Shown piece after piece: positions 9,008 through 19,292 of a DNA stretch of 64,000 nucleotides. This stretch comes from Desulfobacteraceae bacterium (lineage in GTDB: Bacteria > Desulfobacterota > Desulfobacteria > Desulfobacterales > Desulfobacteraceae): assembly GCA_016744295.1 (NCBI GenBank), contig JADGEQ010000023.1, forward strand, positions 38,920 through 102,919, given 5' to 3'. Made by a program: the position numbers and the translations under genes. Each line of letters opens with the position of its first letter. Within the stretch, counting starts at the first letter, position 1. The notes beneath the pieces are model-generated. The model was not told the origin of the DNA. It ran no database searches and saw nothing but the letters and a program-made list of their open reading frames with translations.

Positions 9008-11392
9008 TTATGGAGAAACCTCTACCCTGTTGCGGCCGTTCTGTTTTGCAGAGAACAATGCCTGGTCGGCCTGTTTGAGCATTTCTCCAATATCTTTGAT
9101 ACCCGTATCCCATTGGGTAACCCCAAGGCTTGCAGTAATTGAGATTTTTTCTTTGTCCTGGAGAATGTAACTTGTCTCAATGGCCTGCCTGAACCGTTGC
9201 GCCGTGACAAGGGCCCCAATGGAGTCTGTGTCTGGAAGAAGTATGGCAAACTCCTCCCCTCCGATCCGGGCGAAAATATCCACCTCCCTGATGCATTTTT
9301 CACCGGTTTGGGCAAAATGTTTTAAGACCAGATCTCCCATATCATGGCCGTGGGTATCGTTGACTTGCTTAAAATAGTCGATATCCAGCATGATAAGGGA
9401 CAGTCCGCCTTTGGAATAGCGTCTCTGCCGCCCCAGTTCAATTGCAGCCAGGCGCATGAATTGCCTGCGGTTGCAGAGTCCTGTCAAATAGTCTGTGGTG
9501 GCAATCTTTTGGAGTTCATCCCGGTATTGCCGCTTTACCGTGATATCATCCATCATCCATATCACACCCTTTGACAGGTCCGGGGGGGTGGAGGGGTCTA
9601 TGGCCTTTCCCGAAAGGGTACACCAGACAGGGGAGCCATCCTTTTTTTTGAGCTGGTATTCAACCTGGCTCTGCTCTCCATGAACCAACCGGTTGAAATA
9701 TCTTTTTCCAAAGTCCTCAAAGCATTCCCGGGAAAGATGAAGCTCTTGCATACTCAGGCCCACCATGGACTCGGGGGTCTCATATCCCAGAATGTCTGCC
9801 AGCCGTTGGTTTCCCTTGTGAAGAATCCGACTTCCTTTGAGAAACATGATTCCCACCCGGCCGTTTTCAATTATGGCGGTCAGTTCGTCGAGGGTCTTTT
9901 TCAACTGCCTTTCCATCCGCTTTCTTGCGGTGATGTCCCTGAATTCGGTCACCCTTACCATGCGGCCCTTGTAGGGGACTGCCTTGCCCTGGATTTCCAT
10001 CGAATAGACAGACCCGTTCTTTCTGGCGCCTTCCACATCATAGGGAGCCTCATCACCTTGGGCAATCTTTGACTTTACGACCTTTTGCCAGGAGGGGGCG
10101 ATGAGTTTAAATCCGTCCATGCCGATAATTTCTGTGGGGGTATATCCTGTCATGGTTGAAATTGCCTGGTTCGCATCAATTATTTTCCCCTGGTCATGGA
10201 TGGCAATGCCACTGAAGGAGGCTTGGTGGAGGCCCCGGAATCGGGCTTCACTGTCCCTGAGTTCGTGTTCAACACGCTTTCGTTTTTCAATGTCTGTTTT
10301 CAATTGTTTGTTCATGGCGGCAAGCTCGGTGGCCTGATGCTCCATCAGCCCGAGCATCCGGTTTGTTTCCCTGCCCAGCAAACCAAACTCATCCTTCTGG
10401 GGAAGAAGGATGCGGGCGGAAAGATCTCCTGACTTTGAGACTTCCAGGGCATGGTCGGTCAATGCAGTGATGGGAGACGTAATGATTTTTTTAAAGAATA
10501 CTATTAACAACAACCCCATGAACAGCCCGAGAATGGTGAACATAAACATCGAGTAGGCGAAGATGGTCCGTCCTTTTCCCCGGATGGGCCTTTCAAGTTC
10601 TGCCCGTATTAGAAATTTATTTTTGCCCAGGGTGTTCGGGAAAAGGGAATATACCATCAGTTGACTACCCTGGTTCTTCTCGATGATGGAGACGGTTGCA
10701 GGCCCAAGTTGCTTTGAGATTTTTATTTCTTGATGGGTTAGCCGGTCCGTTATCTCTAAAATTTCAAACATAACCTGGGTTTGTTCCCTGAGCTGTGCCA
10801 GGAAAGCATTGGTAAGGAGGCGTCCAAAAACCATGGTTCCCCGGACCGGTCCCTGGTTTTTGCTGGTGATGACCGGGCGGGAGCTCATCAGCATCAAACC
10901 TTTATCACTCGTGTGAAGCCCTGAAATCTTAAGTTTGGTCAGTTTTTCTTTTTTCCGGGGGGAATGATCAAGGCTATCGGTTCCAAACAGCAGATATCCG
11001 GGCATCCCTGTCAACACCTCTTTTTTCCCTGTATCAAGATTCCACTCTTCACAGAATATTGTTTTATTTTGGATATCGCTTACACAGGCAAGATTCAAAC
11101 CATTTTTTTCCATGGTATCCCTATTCAGTCTTGTTTCTATAAAGTGGCTGGATGGCGATTTTATAAAATTGTAGAGATCATCCCAGGCTGCCCAATCATG
11201 GCACAGGGTGTCAATTTGATGGATTTCTTTTTGGATGGTCCGGATACATCGCTGGATATTTTTTTCAGCTTCACTGATCTCAATGGCTTTAAATCCCGGC
11301 AGAATGACATAATGATGAATCCCGAAGTTTGAAATGGCAAACAGGACAAAAAACAGAAACAAAATTATAAGCGCCTTGGTTTTTAAGGGCAT
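9008..11392 (-). CDS. CHASE4-HAMP-PAS-PAS diguanylate cyclase
   Basis: A 794-residue membrane sensor making cyclic di-GMP. A first transmembrane helix lies at about 7-28. A periplasmic CHASE4 domain follows (QIDTLCHDWAAWDDLYNF near residues 55-72 is its hallmark), then a second helix at about 275-300, a HAMP linker, a coiled coil ending in KRKRVEHELRDSEARFR, two PAS domains at about 375-490 and 500-620, and a GGDEF domain with intact GGEEF near residue 730. There is no EAL domain. It is probably monocistronic. An AAGAGA ribosome site precedes ATG. The ligand is unknown. With the cyclase at the left edge, two c-di-GMP synthases lie within 11 kb. Confidence 0.88.
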   Translation of the reverse strand: MPLKTKALIILFLFFVLFAISNFGIHHYVILPGFKAIEISEAEKNIQRCIRTIQKEIHQIDTLCHDWAAWDDLYNFIKSPSSHFIETRLNRDTMEKNGLNLACVSDIQNKTIFCEEWNLDTGKKEVLTGMPGYLLFGTDSLDHSPRKKEKLTKLKISGLHTSDKGLMLMSSRPVITSKNQGPVRGTMVFGRLLTNAFLAQLREQTQVMFEILEITDRLTHQEIKISKQLGPATVSIIEKNQGSQLMVYSLFPNTLGKNKFLIRAELERPIRGKGRTIFAYSMFMFTILGLFMGLLLIVFFKKIITSPITALTDHALEVSKSGDLSARILLPQKDEFGLLGRETNRMLGLMEHQATELAAMNKQLKTDIEKRKRVEHELRDSEARFRGLHQASFSGIAIHDQGKIIDANQAISTMTGYTPTEIIGMDGFKLIAPSWQKVVKSKIAQGDEAPYDVEGARKNGSVYSMEIQGKAVPYKGRMVRVTEFRDITARKRMERQLKKTLDELTAIIENGRVGIMFLKGSRILHKGNQRLADILGYETPESMVGLSMQELHLSRECFEDFGKRYFNRLVHGEQSQVEYQLKKKDGSPVWCTLSGKAIDPSTPPDLSKGVIWMMDDITVKRQYRDELQKIATTDYLTGLCNRRQFMRLAAIELGRQRRYSKGGLSLIMLDIDYFKQVNDTHGHDMGDLVLKHFAQTGEKCIREVDIFARIGGEEFAILLPDTDSIGALVTAQRFRQAIETSYILQDKEKISITASLGVTQWDTGIKDIGEMLKQADQALFSAKQNGRNRVEVSP

Positions 11393-11565
11393 TCTCTTCT
11401 TTCCTTTGATCGGTGAACATATATTATACGATGTTGTTGATATTACAATATGGTTTGGTTTTATTCAACCCTTCTGAAGTTGGCCCTGTTCCAGCAAACA
11501 GCCTTAGCCATTAGCAGTGGCCGTTAGCTAATGGCTAATAGCTAAACGCACAGGTAGAAAAAGGC
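11393..11565. repeat. intergenic inverted repeat of TTAGC/GCTAA units
   Basis: The gap between the divergent cyclase and efflux operon holds a perfect 12-base inverted repeat, TTAGCCATTAGC at 11504-11515 and its complement at 11527-11538, with further GCTAA units to 11545. It may be a small interspersed palindrome or a transcription barrier between the two units. The rest of this stretch is AT-rich with no gene seen. Confidence 0.55.
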
Positions 11566-11595
11566 TTGACACAAAAGACCAAAAGCATGTATATG
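11566..11595 (+). promoter_or_regulatory. promoter of the efflux operon
   Basis: A consensus -35 TTGACA (11566-11571) is followed after 18 bases by TATATG (11590-11595). The -10 element overlaps the first palindrome of the operator, so a bound repressor would block polymerase. Confidence 0.55.
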
Positions 11596-11628
11596 ACTCC
11601 AAAGTCATTTTTTTGACCATGGGGTCAA
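11593..11628. promoter_or_regulatory. tandem palindromic operator, probable TetR binding sites
   Basis: Two 16-base palindromes share the layout TGACY-N4-RGTCA: ATGACT-CCAA-AGTCAT at 11593-11608 and TTGACC-ATGG-GGTCAA at 11613-11628. Their centres are exactly 20 bp apart, two helical turns, so two dimers would bind the same DNA face. They lie between the promoter and the TetR gene start. Autoregulation is inferred. Confidence 0.65.
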
Positions 11629-11700
11629 TTCGATTTTAGGGGTTGCGCTGGAATTTTTCCAGGACAACCCTTCATTGTTTTTAAAAAGGGTATTCATCAT

Positions 11701-12360
11701 ATGGCGGGTGTCAGCAGGAAAAAAGAATTGGTTGATAATTTGGTGAAAGCTGAAATTGTGGAGACTGTTTTAGCCCTTATTAAAGAGGAACAATCAATTA
11801 CCATGGATGAAATTGCACGACGCTGCAGCGTGGCCAAGGGTACCTTGTACAATTATTTCAAGGACAAAAAAGCCCTGATGCAGTATGTCCATCACACGGT
11901 TCTTTTCCCCATCAAAGATTCCAACAAGGCCATATTTGAAAAGCCCGGAGACCCCACTCTCCGGCTGCATGAATTTATTGATTCAGCATTTTGCCTTCCC
12001 GAGGATGTTTCCCTGTATTTTCGGTTTGTTCAGCAAAAAAGAACCGTGGCCAATCAAATTGATGAACGGTTTGAGGTTGTCATGCGTCCGCTGATCAGAT
12101 TTTGCCGCCAGGGCATCCAAGAGGGCTTTTTCATAGATGTAGACCCCTTTGTTTTGGCAGAAATGATTTACGGCACTGTTATCGGATCACTGATATCCAT
12201 GCAAATCAGAGGGGATGGAACACTTGACAAGAAAAAGATAGACAAGAAAAAAATGGATAAAAAACAGATGGACAAGAAACAGATGGACATAGAAAAAATC
12301 AAACAAGATATCATACGTCTTGTCGACAGAATTACACTACCTAGCAGGAGAAAAAAATGA
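11701..12360 (+). CDS. TetR/AcrR-family repressor with Lys-rich repeat tail
   Basis: A 219-residue regulator. The helix-turn-helix lies at about residues 28-60 (ITMDEIARRCSVAKGTLYNYFKDK), a classical TetR signature, followed by a helical ligand-binding domain. It heads the efflux operon; its stop overlaps the adaptor gene start by 4 bases. Its likely target is the twin palindrome at 11593-11628, giving drug-induced derepression. Oddity: residues about 177-200 are an imperfect tandem repeat of a 5-residue unit like MDKKQ, encoded by 15-base repeats at about 12225-12295, placed between the ligand domain and the last helix. The start has no strong ribosome site, which fits low expression. The family call is very firm; the ligand is unknown. 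Confidence 0.88.
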   Translation: MAGVSRKKELVDNLVKAEIVETVLALIKEEQSITMDEIARRCSVAKGTLYNYFKDKKALMQYVHHTVLFPIKDSNKAIFEKPGDPTLRLHEFIDSAFCLPEDVSLYFRFVQQKRTVANQIDERFEVVMRPLIRFCRQGIQEGFFIDVDPFVLAEMIYGTVIGSLISMQIRGDGTLDKKKIDKKKMDKKQMDKKQMDIEKIKQDIIRLVDRITLPSRRKK

Positions 12361-13505
12361 AAATGAAAATATTGACCGGGTTAAGCGTTTTGGTCCTTTT
12401 AGCCGTTGGTTATTTTTTGTTCACAGGCAAAGGACAGGTACCGCCAGTCCAGGCCCAGAAACAAGAGGCTCCTCCTGTTGAAGTGAGTGTCCATACGATC
12501 AAACAAGAAGAGGTGATCTTAACCAAAGATCTTTCCGGACGGACTTCTGCCTGTCAAATAGCCGAAATTCGTCCCCAGGTTTCCGGGATTGTTCTCAATC
12601 GCTTGTTCACCGAAGGAAGTAATGTAAAAAAAGGGCAGCAGTTGTATCAGATTGATCCTGCAACCTACCAGGCGGCACATGACAGTGCCCTGGCCGGTCT
12701 TGTTAAAGCCCGGGCAGACCTGGAAGCGGTTGAGCCCAAAATGAAGCGATATGCCAGCCTTGTAAAATTAGGAGGCGTAAGTCACCAGGCCTATGATGAT
12801 GTAGTGGCCGCTCTTGCCCAGGCAAAAGCCGCGGTAACGGTTGCCAGAGCCAATGTGGCAACGGCTAAAATTAGCCTGGGGTATACCCGGGTGTTTGCAC
12901 CCATATCCGGCAGGATCGGCAGATCATCGGTCACAAAAGGTGCCCTGGTAACCGCTGGTCAGGCAACAGCCCTGGCAACCATACAAAATCTTACCCAGAT
13001 ATATGTGGATGTGAATCAATCCGCCAGAAATATGATGAAACTGCGCCGACAGATGACGGCCCAAACCCGAAATCCCGAAGCTCTTTTGTTCATCGATGGT
13101 GAAACCAATGCCTATACCGGCAAGGGGAAAATTCTTTTTTCCGATGTTACCGTGGACGAGGGGACCGGCATGGTTCAACTGCGGATACTCTTCCCCAATC
13201 CGGATAATGAATTGCTTCCCGGGTTGTTTGTCAGGGCGCGCATTGAGCAGTCGAGACAAGAGAATGCCATCACCCTGCCCCAGCAGTGTCTGGTGCGGAA
13301 TGCCGATGGCAGTACAATTGTGTGGATTGTTGACGAGACCGGCACGGTCAATACCCGCCCCATAACGGTTTCCCAGGTAATCGGCGATAAATGGCTGGTG
13401 ACCTCGGGTCTGAAGGTTGGGGACAGAGTGGTGGTGGCAGGTTTGCAAAAAATCCGCCCCATGGCACGCGTAACAATTGTGGAAATGCCCTCTTCTAAAA
13501 GTTGA
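12357..13505 (+). CDS. RND efflux periplasmic adaptor (AcrA/MexA type)
   Basis: A 382-residue membrane-fusion protein linking an inner-membrane RND pump to an outer-membrane channel. An N-terminal signal/anchor helix (residues about 4-23) lacks a lipobox cysteine. A beta-barrel, lipoyl half-motifs (GIVLNRLFTEGSNVKKGQQLYQ style; written here as GSNVKKGQ) and an alpha-hairpin with PISGRIGRSSVTKGALV follow. It is the first structural gene after tetR, with a 4-base overlap and AGGAG upstream. The pump gene starts 15 bases on. Substrates are inferred to be toxic amphiphiles or drugs, as for AcrA relatives. Confidence 0.9.
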   Translation: MKMKILTGLSVLVLLAVGYFLFTGKGQVPPVQAQKQEAPPVEVSVHTIKQEEVILTKDLSGRTSACQIAEIRPQVSGIVLNRLFTEGSNVKKGQQLYQIDPATYQAAHDSALAGLVKARADLEAVEPKMKRYASLVKLGGVSHQAYDDVVAALAQAKAAVTVARANVATAKISLGYTRVFAPISGRIGRSSVTKGALVTAGQATALATIQNLTQIYVDVNQSARNMMKLRRQMTAQTRNPEALLFIDGETNAYTGKGKILFSDVTVDEGTGMVQLRILFPNPDNELLPGLFVRARIEQSRQENAITLPQQCLVRNADGSTIVWIVDETGTVNTRPITVSQVIGDKWLVTSGLKVGDRVVVAGLQKIRPMARVTIVEMPSSKS

Positions 13506-13520
13506 TAACAGGATAAACAA

Positions 13521-16500
13521 ATGTCGAAATTTTTTATAGAACGACCCATATTTGCCTGGGTGATCGCCATTGTCATTATGCTGGCAGGACTCTTTGCCGT
13601 AATGACCCTGCCCATAGAACAATACCCGAAAATTGCACCGCCCAGCATCAGTGTTACCACGGCCTATCCGGGTGCATCCGCCAAAATACTGGAAAACAGT
13701 GTCACCCAGGTTATTGAGCAGAATCTGACAGGAATTGATTATCTGCGGTATTTTTCTTCCGCAAGCGATGGCAGTGGCCAGCTGTCCATCACCCTGACAT
13801 TTGAACCGGAAGCAGACCCTGATATCGCCCAGGTTCAGGTTCAAAACAAGGTGCAATCCATCACAAGCCTTTTGCCCCAGGAAGTTCAGTCCCAGGGCGT
13901 TACCGTGACCAAGGCCACCCAGAGTTTTTTGCTGATTGTGGGACTGTATTCCGAGGACGGCAGCATGGATGAGCATGACATTGGAGACTATATCAAGTCC
14001 AATCTGGCAGATCCCGTAAGCCGGGTTCAAGGTGTAGGGAATTTGACCGTGTTCGGACAACCGCATTCCATGCGAATCTGGCTTAACCCGGAACAATTGC
14101 ACTCCTATGGGTTGATGCCCTCGGACGTAAAATCAGCCATCCGGGCCCGGAACTCGGATATTACCCCGGGCCAGTTGGGCGGGGCACCGGCAATGAAGGG
14201 GCAGCAAATAAATGCCACCATCTCGGCCCAATCCAAATTGCAGACAGTGGCCGATTTTGAAGAAATTCTGATAAAGGTGAATCCCGATGGCTCCCAGGTT
14301 CGCCTCAAAGAGGTTGCAAAAATAGAGCTGGGCGCGCAATCCTACGATACCGTGGCCCGGTACAATGGAAAGGAAGCATCGGGTATGGCTGTCAGCCTTG
14401 CCACGGGTGCCAATGCCCTTGATACGGGCAAGCGGGTTAAGGCAAAACTAAAGGAACTTACTGCCTTTATGCCGCCGGGGCTCACCGTTGTGTACCCCTA
14501 TGATACAACCCCCTTTGTCAAGCTTTCCATTGAAGAGGTGGTAAAGACGCTTTTCGAAGCCATCCTCCTGGTCTTTGTTGTCATGTATATCTTTTTACAG
14601 AACTTCAGGGCGACCCTGATCCCGACCATTGCGGTGCCTGTGGTTCTGCTGGGCACCTTTGGGGTTCTGTCTGCCTTTGGTTTTACCATCAATGTGCTGA
14701 CCATGTTTGCCATGGTTTTGGCCATAGGGCTGCTGGTGGATGATGCCATTGTTGTGGTGGAAAACGTTGAGCGTCTCATGGCCGAAAAAGGACTCGCTCC
14801 CAAAGAAGCCACCAAAGAATCCATGGAGCAGATCACCGGTGCACTGGTGGGAATTGCCCTGGTTCTCTCTGCTGTATTTATTCCCATGGCCTTTTTCAGC
14901 GGTTCCACAGGGGCGATCTACCGCCAGTTTTCCCTTACCATTGTCTCGGCCATGTCTCTGTCGGTTCTGGTGGCCCTGGTTCTGACACCGGCCCTGTGTT
15001 CCACCCTGCTCAAACCCATTGCCCACAAAGAAAGCAGAAAAGGGTTTTTTGGCTGGTTTAACACAAGTTTCAATGGGCTGAGACAGTCATACCGAAAAAG
15101 TGTGGGATATATTGCGGCAAGATCCATCCGGTTCATCATGATTTATCTTTGCATCATCGGGGGACTGGTTTACTATTTTCAATTGCTGCCCACCGCCTTT
15201 CTGCCCGATGAAGACCAGGGAATGATGATGATGATGGTTTCCGCCCCCCCCGGCGCCACCCTTGAGCGGACCCGGGAAAGCGTAAAAAAGGTGGAAACCT
15301 ATTTCATGAACCAGGAAGCCGAAAATGTCGAGAGCATCTTCACGGTGACAGGTTACAGCTTTGCAGGGCAGGGACAAAATGTGGGGATGGGCTTTATCAA
15401 TCTCAAGGACTGGGACCAAAGAAGTCGGCCGGATCAAAATTCTGCTGCCATTGCCCAAAGAGCCATGGGCAGGTTATACCCCATCAAAGACGCCTCTGTG
15501 TTTGCTTTTATTCCCCCACCGATTATCGAGCTTGGGAATGCCACCGGGTTTAATTTCCAGTTGCTGGACCAGGCCGGCCTGGGACATGAAGCCCTGGTCA
15601 ACGCTAAAAATATGATGCTGGGCATGGCATCCCAGGATCCTAGCTTTGTGGGTATTCGGCCCAACGGTTTGGCAGACGTGCCCCAGTATAAACTTACGAT
15701 CGATTACGAAAAAGCTGAGGTTATGGGGCTTTCCACTGCAGACATCACCAATACCCTGACCACTGCATGGGGATCCACCTATGTGAATGATTTCATGGAC
15801 AAGGGGAGGGTTAAAAAAGTGTATATGCAGGGGGATGCGCCCTTTCGGATGCATCCTGAAGATATAGAGAGATGGTATGTTCGCAACCGAACAAAAGAGA
15901 TGGTGCCCTTTTCATCCTTTGCCAAGGGGTATTGGACCTATGGGTCCCCCAAACTTGAGCGATACAATGGGGTCTCCTCCATGGAGATTCTGGGTGCCCC
16001 GGCACCGGGGGTCAGCTCCGGAGATGCCATGAAAACAATTCAGGAACTTGCTGCAAAACTGCCCCATGGCATCGGGCTTGAATGGACGGGAATCTCCTAT
16101 GAAGAAAGAATGGCAGGGTCCCAGACAAGTCTATTATATGCCGTGTCTCTTTTGTTTGTGTTTCTCTGCCTTGCGGCATTGTATGAAAGCTGGTCCATTC
16201 CTTTCTCGGTCATGCTCATTGTTCCTTTGGGGATTGTGGGGTCTGTTGCTACCACGCGGATGGCAGGGCTTTCCAATGACGTGTATTTTCAAATCGGGCT
16301 GCTCACAACCATTGGTCTTGCATCGAAAAATGCCATTTTGATTGTTGAATTTGCAAAAGATCTCCATGAAAAAGGGCATAATATAGTCGAGGCTGCCATG
16401 ACAGCTGCAGAACAAAGACTTCGTCCCATACTCATGACATCCCTGGCATTCATCCTGGGGGTGACCCCCCTTGCCCTGTCAAACGGTGCCGGATCTGCCA

Positions 16501-16652
16501 GCCAGAACGCCATCGGCATCGGGGTCATCGGCGGAATGGTGGCGGCAACAACCCTTGCCATTATATATGTTCCGCTATTCTTCATTATCATTGAACAATG
16601 GACGGACAAGAGAAAAAAGGCCACGGCCGGAAATGAGGTGGAATATGTATAA
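13521..16652 (+). CDS. RND multidrug efflux pump, HAE1 family (AcrB type)
   Basis: A 1043-residue inner-membrane proton-drug antiporter with two repeats of six transmembrane helices plus large periplasmic loops. The N-terminus [17 protein letters not shown] is typical of AcrB and MexB. The proton-relay double aspartate is present in [15 protein letters not shown] (about residues 405-419). Length matches the family (1030-1050). It overlaps the start of the outer-membrane gene by 8 bases, so the tripartite pump is translated from one message. Substrate range cannot be read from sequence. Confidence 0.93.
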   Translation: MSKFFIERPIFAWVIAIVIMLAGLFAVMTLPIEQYPKIAPPSISVTTAYPGASAKILENSVTQVIEQNLTGIDYLRYFSSASDGSGQLSITLTFEPEADPDIAQVQVQNKVQSITSLLPQEVQSQGVTVTKATQSFLLIVGLYSEDGSMDEHDIGDYIKSNLADPVSRVQGVGNLTVFGQPHSMRIWLNPEQLHSYGLMPSDVKSAIRARNSDITPGQLGGAPAMKGQQINATISAQSKLQTVADFEEILIKVNPDGSQVRLKEVAKIELGAQSYDTVARYNGKEASGMAVSLATGANALDTGKRVKAKLKELTAFMPPGLTVVYPYDTTPFVKLSIEEVVKTLFEAILLVFVVMYIFLQNFRATLIPTIAVPVVLLGTFGVLSAFGFTINVLTMFAMVLAIGLLVDDAIVVVENVERLMAEKGLAPKEATKESMEQITGALVGIALVLSAVFIPMAFFSGSTGAIYRQFSLTIVSAMSLSVLVALVLTPALCSTLLKPIAHKESRKGFFGWFNTSFNGLRQSYRKSVGYIAARSIRFIMIYLCIIGGLVYYFQLLPTAFLPDEDQGMMMMMVSAPPGATLERTRESVKKVETYFMNQEAENVESIFTVTGYSFAGQGQNVGMGFINLKDWDQRSRPDQNSAAIAQRAMGRLYPIKDASVFAFIPPPIIELGNATGFNFQLLDQAGLGHEALVNAKNMMLGMASQDPSFVGIRPNGLADVPQYKLTIDYEKAEVMGLSTADITNTLTTAWGSTYVNDFMDKGRVKKVYMQGDAPFRMHPEDIERWYVRNRTKEMVPFSSFAKGYWTYGSPKLERYNGVSSMEILGAPAPGVSSGDAMKTIQELAAKLPHGIGLEWTGISYEERMAGSQTSLLYAVSLLFVFLCLAALYESWSIPFSVMLIVPLGIVGSVATTRMAGLSNDVYFQIGLLTTIGLASKNAILIVEFAKDLHEKGHNIVEAAMTAAEQRLRPILMTSLAFILGVTPLALSNGAGSASQNAIGIGVIGGMVAATTLAIIYVPLFFIIIEQWTDKRKKATAGNEVEYV

Positions 16653-18111
16653 TAGAACACTGGCAATTGCCCTGGCGCTTGTGGTAATTGCGCTCATTCC
16701 CATGACCGGCTGTAGCATGATTCCTGAATACCAGCGACCGGAACCACCTGTCACAACAACCTGGCCCCAGGGCAATGCCTATCCGGCCCCGGAGGTTGAT
16801 AAAAAAACAGAAACCGCCCCAGCATCAGGCACCCCAGCGGCCAATCCCATGGTATCGGATATCGCATGGAGAGATTATTTTAAATCTCATCACCTTAAGG
16901 CCCTTATTGAAAAAACCCTGGAAAATAACCGGAATCTGAGAGTGGCTCTGCTTACCATTGAGCAGGCAAAGGCAGCCTACAGAATACAGCGCTCGGATAG
17001 CCTGCCGACCATTGCAGGAGGCGGGGAGTTCTCCAGAACAGGGATACCCGAAGACATAAGTTCCACGGGAAGATCCACGACCAGTTCCAAGCTGAGTGCA
17101 AATCTTGCGGTGACAGCCTATGAACTGGATTTTTTTGGAAGGGTCAAAAGTTTGAATCAGGCAGCCCTTGAAAATTATCTGTCAACCGAGGAAGCATTTT
17201 TAAATACCCGTATTGCATTGATCGCCCAGACCTCGGACGCCTATATGGGCTATCTGGCATATAAAAAACTGCTGTTACTGGCAAAAAATACACTTACGGC
17301 ACAACAAGCGACATTTGCCGTGGTCAAACAACAATATGAGGTAGGTTCCGCCGCCCAGCTTGATCTGGCCCAGGCAGGGACCTCGGTTGAAAGTGCCAGG
17401 GTATCCATTGCCCAGTATACCCGTCTGACGGCACAGGCAAAGAATGCCATTGTTCTGCTGGCAGGCTCCGGTGTGGAACAGATTCTGGATAACAGCGAGA
17501 CCATCGACACGGTTCAATTCATGGAAGATATTCCCACGGGACTGCCTTCTGCTATTTTGCTGGCACGACCCGACATCAAAGGGGCAGAGCACCGGTTGAA
17601 AGCGGCCAATGCGGATATTGGAGCTGCCCGGGCAGCCCTGTATCCCGCCATCAGCCTTACCGGATCCGTTGGGCTTGCCAGTGACAGCCTGTCCTCTTTA
17701 TTTTCGTCGGGTGCTGCCTGGGCATGGAATTTTGCCCCTTCGGTTTCCATCCCCATATTCAATCGGGACGGCCTCAATGCAAGCCTGGATACTGCCCTGG
17801 CCAGTGAAAAAATAGCGGTGGCCGAATATGAAAACGCTCTTCAGACAGCCTTTAGAGAGGTGGCAGACCAATTGGCTGCAAGGGGAACCTACAAGTACCA
17901 GCTGGCAGCCCAGAATGCATTGGTTGACGCCAGCCAACAAGCATATGAATTGTCCAATGCCAGATATCAAAACGGTATCGATGATTTTTTGACGGTCCTG
18001 GATTCCCAGAGATCTCTTTTTGCGGCCGAGCAGGGTGCGGTAACAGTCAAGCAAGCCTATTTGAGTAACCTTGTTGTCCTGTACAAAGTGCTTGGCGGAG
18101 GACAATTATAA
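16645..18111 (+). CDS. outer-membrane efflux lipoprotein, NodT/OprM type
   Basis: A 488-residue TolC-like channel. The start at 16645 is chosen because it gives a lipoprotein signal peptide ending at Cys23 (MTGC) and has GAGGTGG just upstream; the frame is open well upstream inside the pump gene. Two repeated outer-membrane efflux domains follow, with the recurrent [28 protein letters not shown] block ([17 protein letters not shown]) and [14 protein letters not shown] at the repeats' ends. It completes the RND tripartite system. Lipoylated anchoring to the outer membrane is expected. Confidence 0.9.
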   Translation: MYNRTLAIALALVVIALIPMTGCSMIPEYQRPEPPVTTTWPQGNAYPAPEVDKKTETAPASGTPAANPMVSDIAWRDYFKSHHLKALIEKTLENNRNLRVALLTIEQAKAAYRIQRSDSLPTIAGGGEFSRTGIPEDISSTGRSTTSSKLSANLAVTAYELDFFGRVKSLNQAALENYLSTEEAFLNTRIALIAQTSDAYMGYLAYKKLLLLAKNTLTAQQATFAVVKQQYEVGSAAQLDLAQAGTSVESARVSIAQYTRLTAQAKNAIVLLAGSGVEQILDNSETIDTVQFMEDIPTGLPSAILLARPDIKGAEHRLKAANADIGAARAALYPAISLTGSVGLASDSLSSLFSSGAAWAWNFAPSVSIPIFNRDGLNASLDTALASEKIAVAEYENALQTAFREVADQLAARGTYKYQLAAQNALVDASQQAYELSNARYQNGIDDFLTVLDSQRSLFAAEQGAVTVKQAYLSNLVVLYKVLGGGQL

Positions 18112-19292
18112 TGGGATCACGGCCGGAAGTGGCTGCTTCCGGCTACAGGTTTTTAATCCCCCTGCTGGCGTTGCTGTCCGCCTTTCCACCGCTGTCCACG
18201 GATATGTACCTGCCGGCCATTCCCTATCTGGGGAAATTATGGTCAGTGGATCTGAAAACCATAAATCTGACCCTGATCTGCTTTTTTTTGAGTTATAGCC
18301 CGGCTTTGCTGGTGTATGGACCGCTTTCAGACCGTTTCGGCAGGCGAGTTCCCCTGCTGGCCGGACTGGCTCTGTTCATACTGGGCAGTCTTTTATGTGC
18401 TGTTGCCGGGTCGATACAGGCCTTGATCCACGCTAGAATACTTCAGGGTATTGGGGCTGCAGCCCCTTCGGCCCTGGGGCTTTCCATTACCAAGGATTAT
18501 TATACGGGACCTGAGCGTCATAAAATACTGGCCATCATTGGTATTATTGTTGCCCTTGCACCCATGATCGGGCCGACATTGGGGTCCTGGGCCATGCTGT
18601 TTGGTGACTGGCACCTTATCTTTATCCTCCAGGCCGCCGTTGCCATCATTTCCTTTGTCGGTGTTCTCAGAATACCTGAAACCAATACCACCCTCCGGCA
18701 GATTCCCCTGATTAAAATGGCCGGGCCCTATGTCTCCTTGTTCAAAAATTTACGGTTTATACTGTTTACCCTGCTGTTTGCAGTTTCCATGTGTTCATTT
18801 TTTGCCTTTATTGCGGCCTCGTCGGAAATTTATATTGTTGGATTTGGGGTGTCAGAACAGGCCTTTGGACTGTATTTCGGAATAAATGCCCTGTCTTTGA
18901 TGGCAGGATCTTTTCTGTGCATGAAGCTTGTGATGAAACTTGATGACATGCTGTTGATTGGGCTTGGATTTGGCGGTATGGTGGTGGGCGGCCTGCTGCT
19001 TGTGGTGATGCCCCAGTCACAGGTATTGTTCTTTACCCTGCCCATGTGCTGTATTTCCTTTGGTTTCGGCCTGACCCGTCCCCTGTGCGTTAACCTGGTC
19101 CTGGAGTCAGTGAACACGGATATAGGATCTGCCTCTTCGATGATGATGTTTGCCAATTTTATTTTCGGTGCCCTGGCCATGGGGCTCATTTCCCTGTGCG
19201 GAGAATGGAAAATAATGACCATCGGATTCATCGCTGTATTATCAAGCCTGTTAACACTGGCTGTCATCAGGAAAAGTCGCTCTTTTTCATAA
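18111..19292 (+). CDS. MFS drug-resistance transporter, Bcr/CflA family
   Basis: A 393-residue, 12-helix major facilitator (DHA1). PLSTDMYLPAIP in helix 1, DRFGRR in the loop 2-3 and the helix-5 motif GLSITKDYY region support the Bcr/CflA group. It exports small toxic compounds by proton antiport. Its ATG shares one base with the stop of the outer-membrane gene (TAATG), so it is the last gene of the efflux operon. Its 3' end overlaps the convergent dppF-type gene by 26 bases, leaving no room for an intergenic terminator. The combination of an RND and an MFS pump in one tetR operon suggests cooperation, with MFS moving drug to the periplasm. Confidence 0.85.
   Translation: MGSRPEVAASGYRFLIPLLALLSAFPPLSTDMYLPAIPYLGKLWSVDLKTINLTLICFFLSYSPALLVYGPLSDRFGRRVPLLAGLALFILGSLLCAVAGSIQALIHARILQGIGAAAPSALGLSITKDYYTGPERHKILAIIGIIVALAPMIGPTLGSWAMLFGDWHLIFILQAAVAIISFVGVLRIPETNTTLRQIPLIKMAGPYVSLFKNLRFILFTLLFAVSMCSFFAFIAASSEIYIVGFGVSEQAFGLYFGINALSLMAGSFLCMKLVMKLDDMLLIGLGFGGMVVGGLLLVVMPQSQVLFFTLPMCCISFGFGLTRPLCVNLVLESVNTDIGSASSMMMFANFIFGALAMGLISLCGEWKIMTIGFIAVLSSLLTLAVIRKSRSFS

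Noticed and set aside
12924..14102. Minus-strand open frame of 392 codons opposite the RND adaptor and pump
   Set aside because: Antisense shadow of two clear efflux genes, no recognisable domain.
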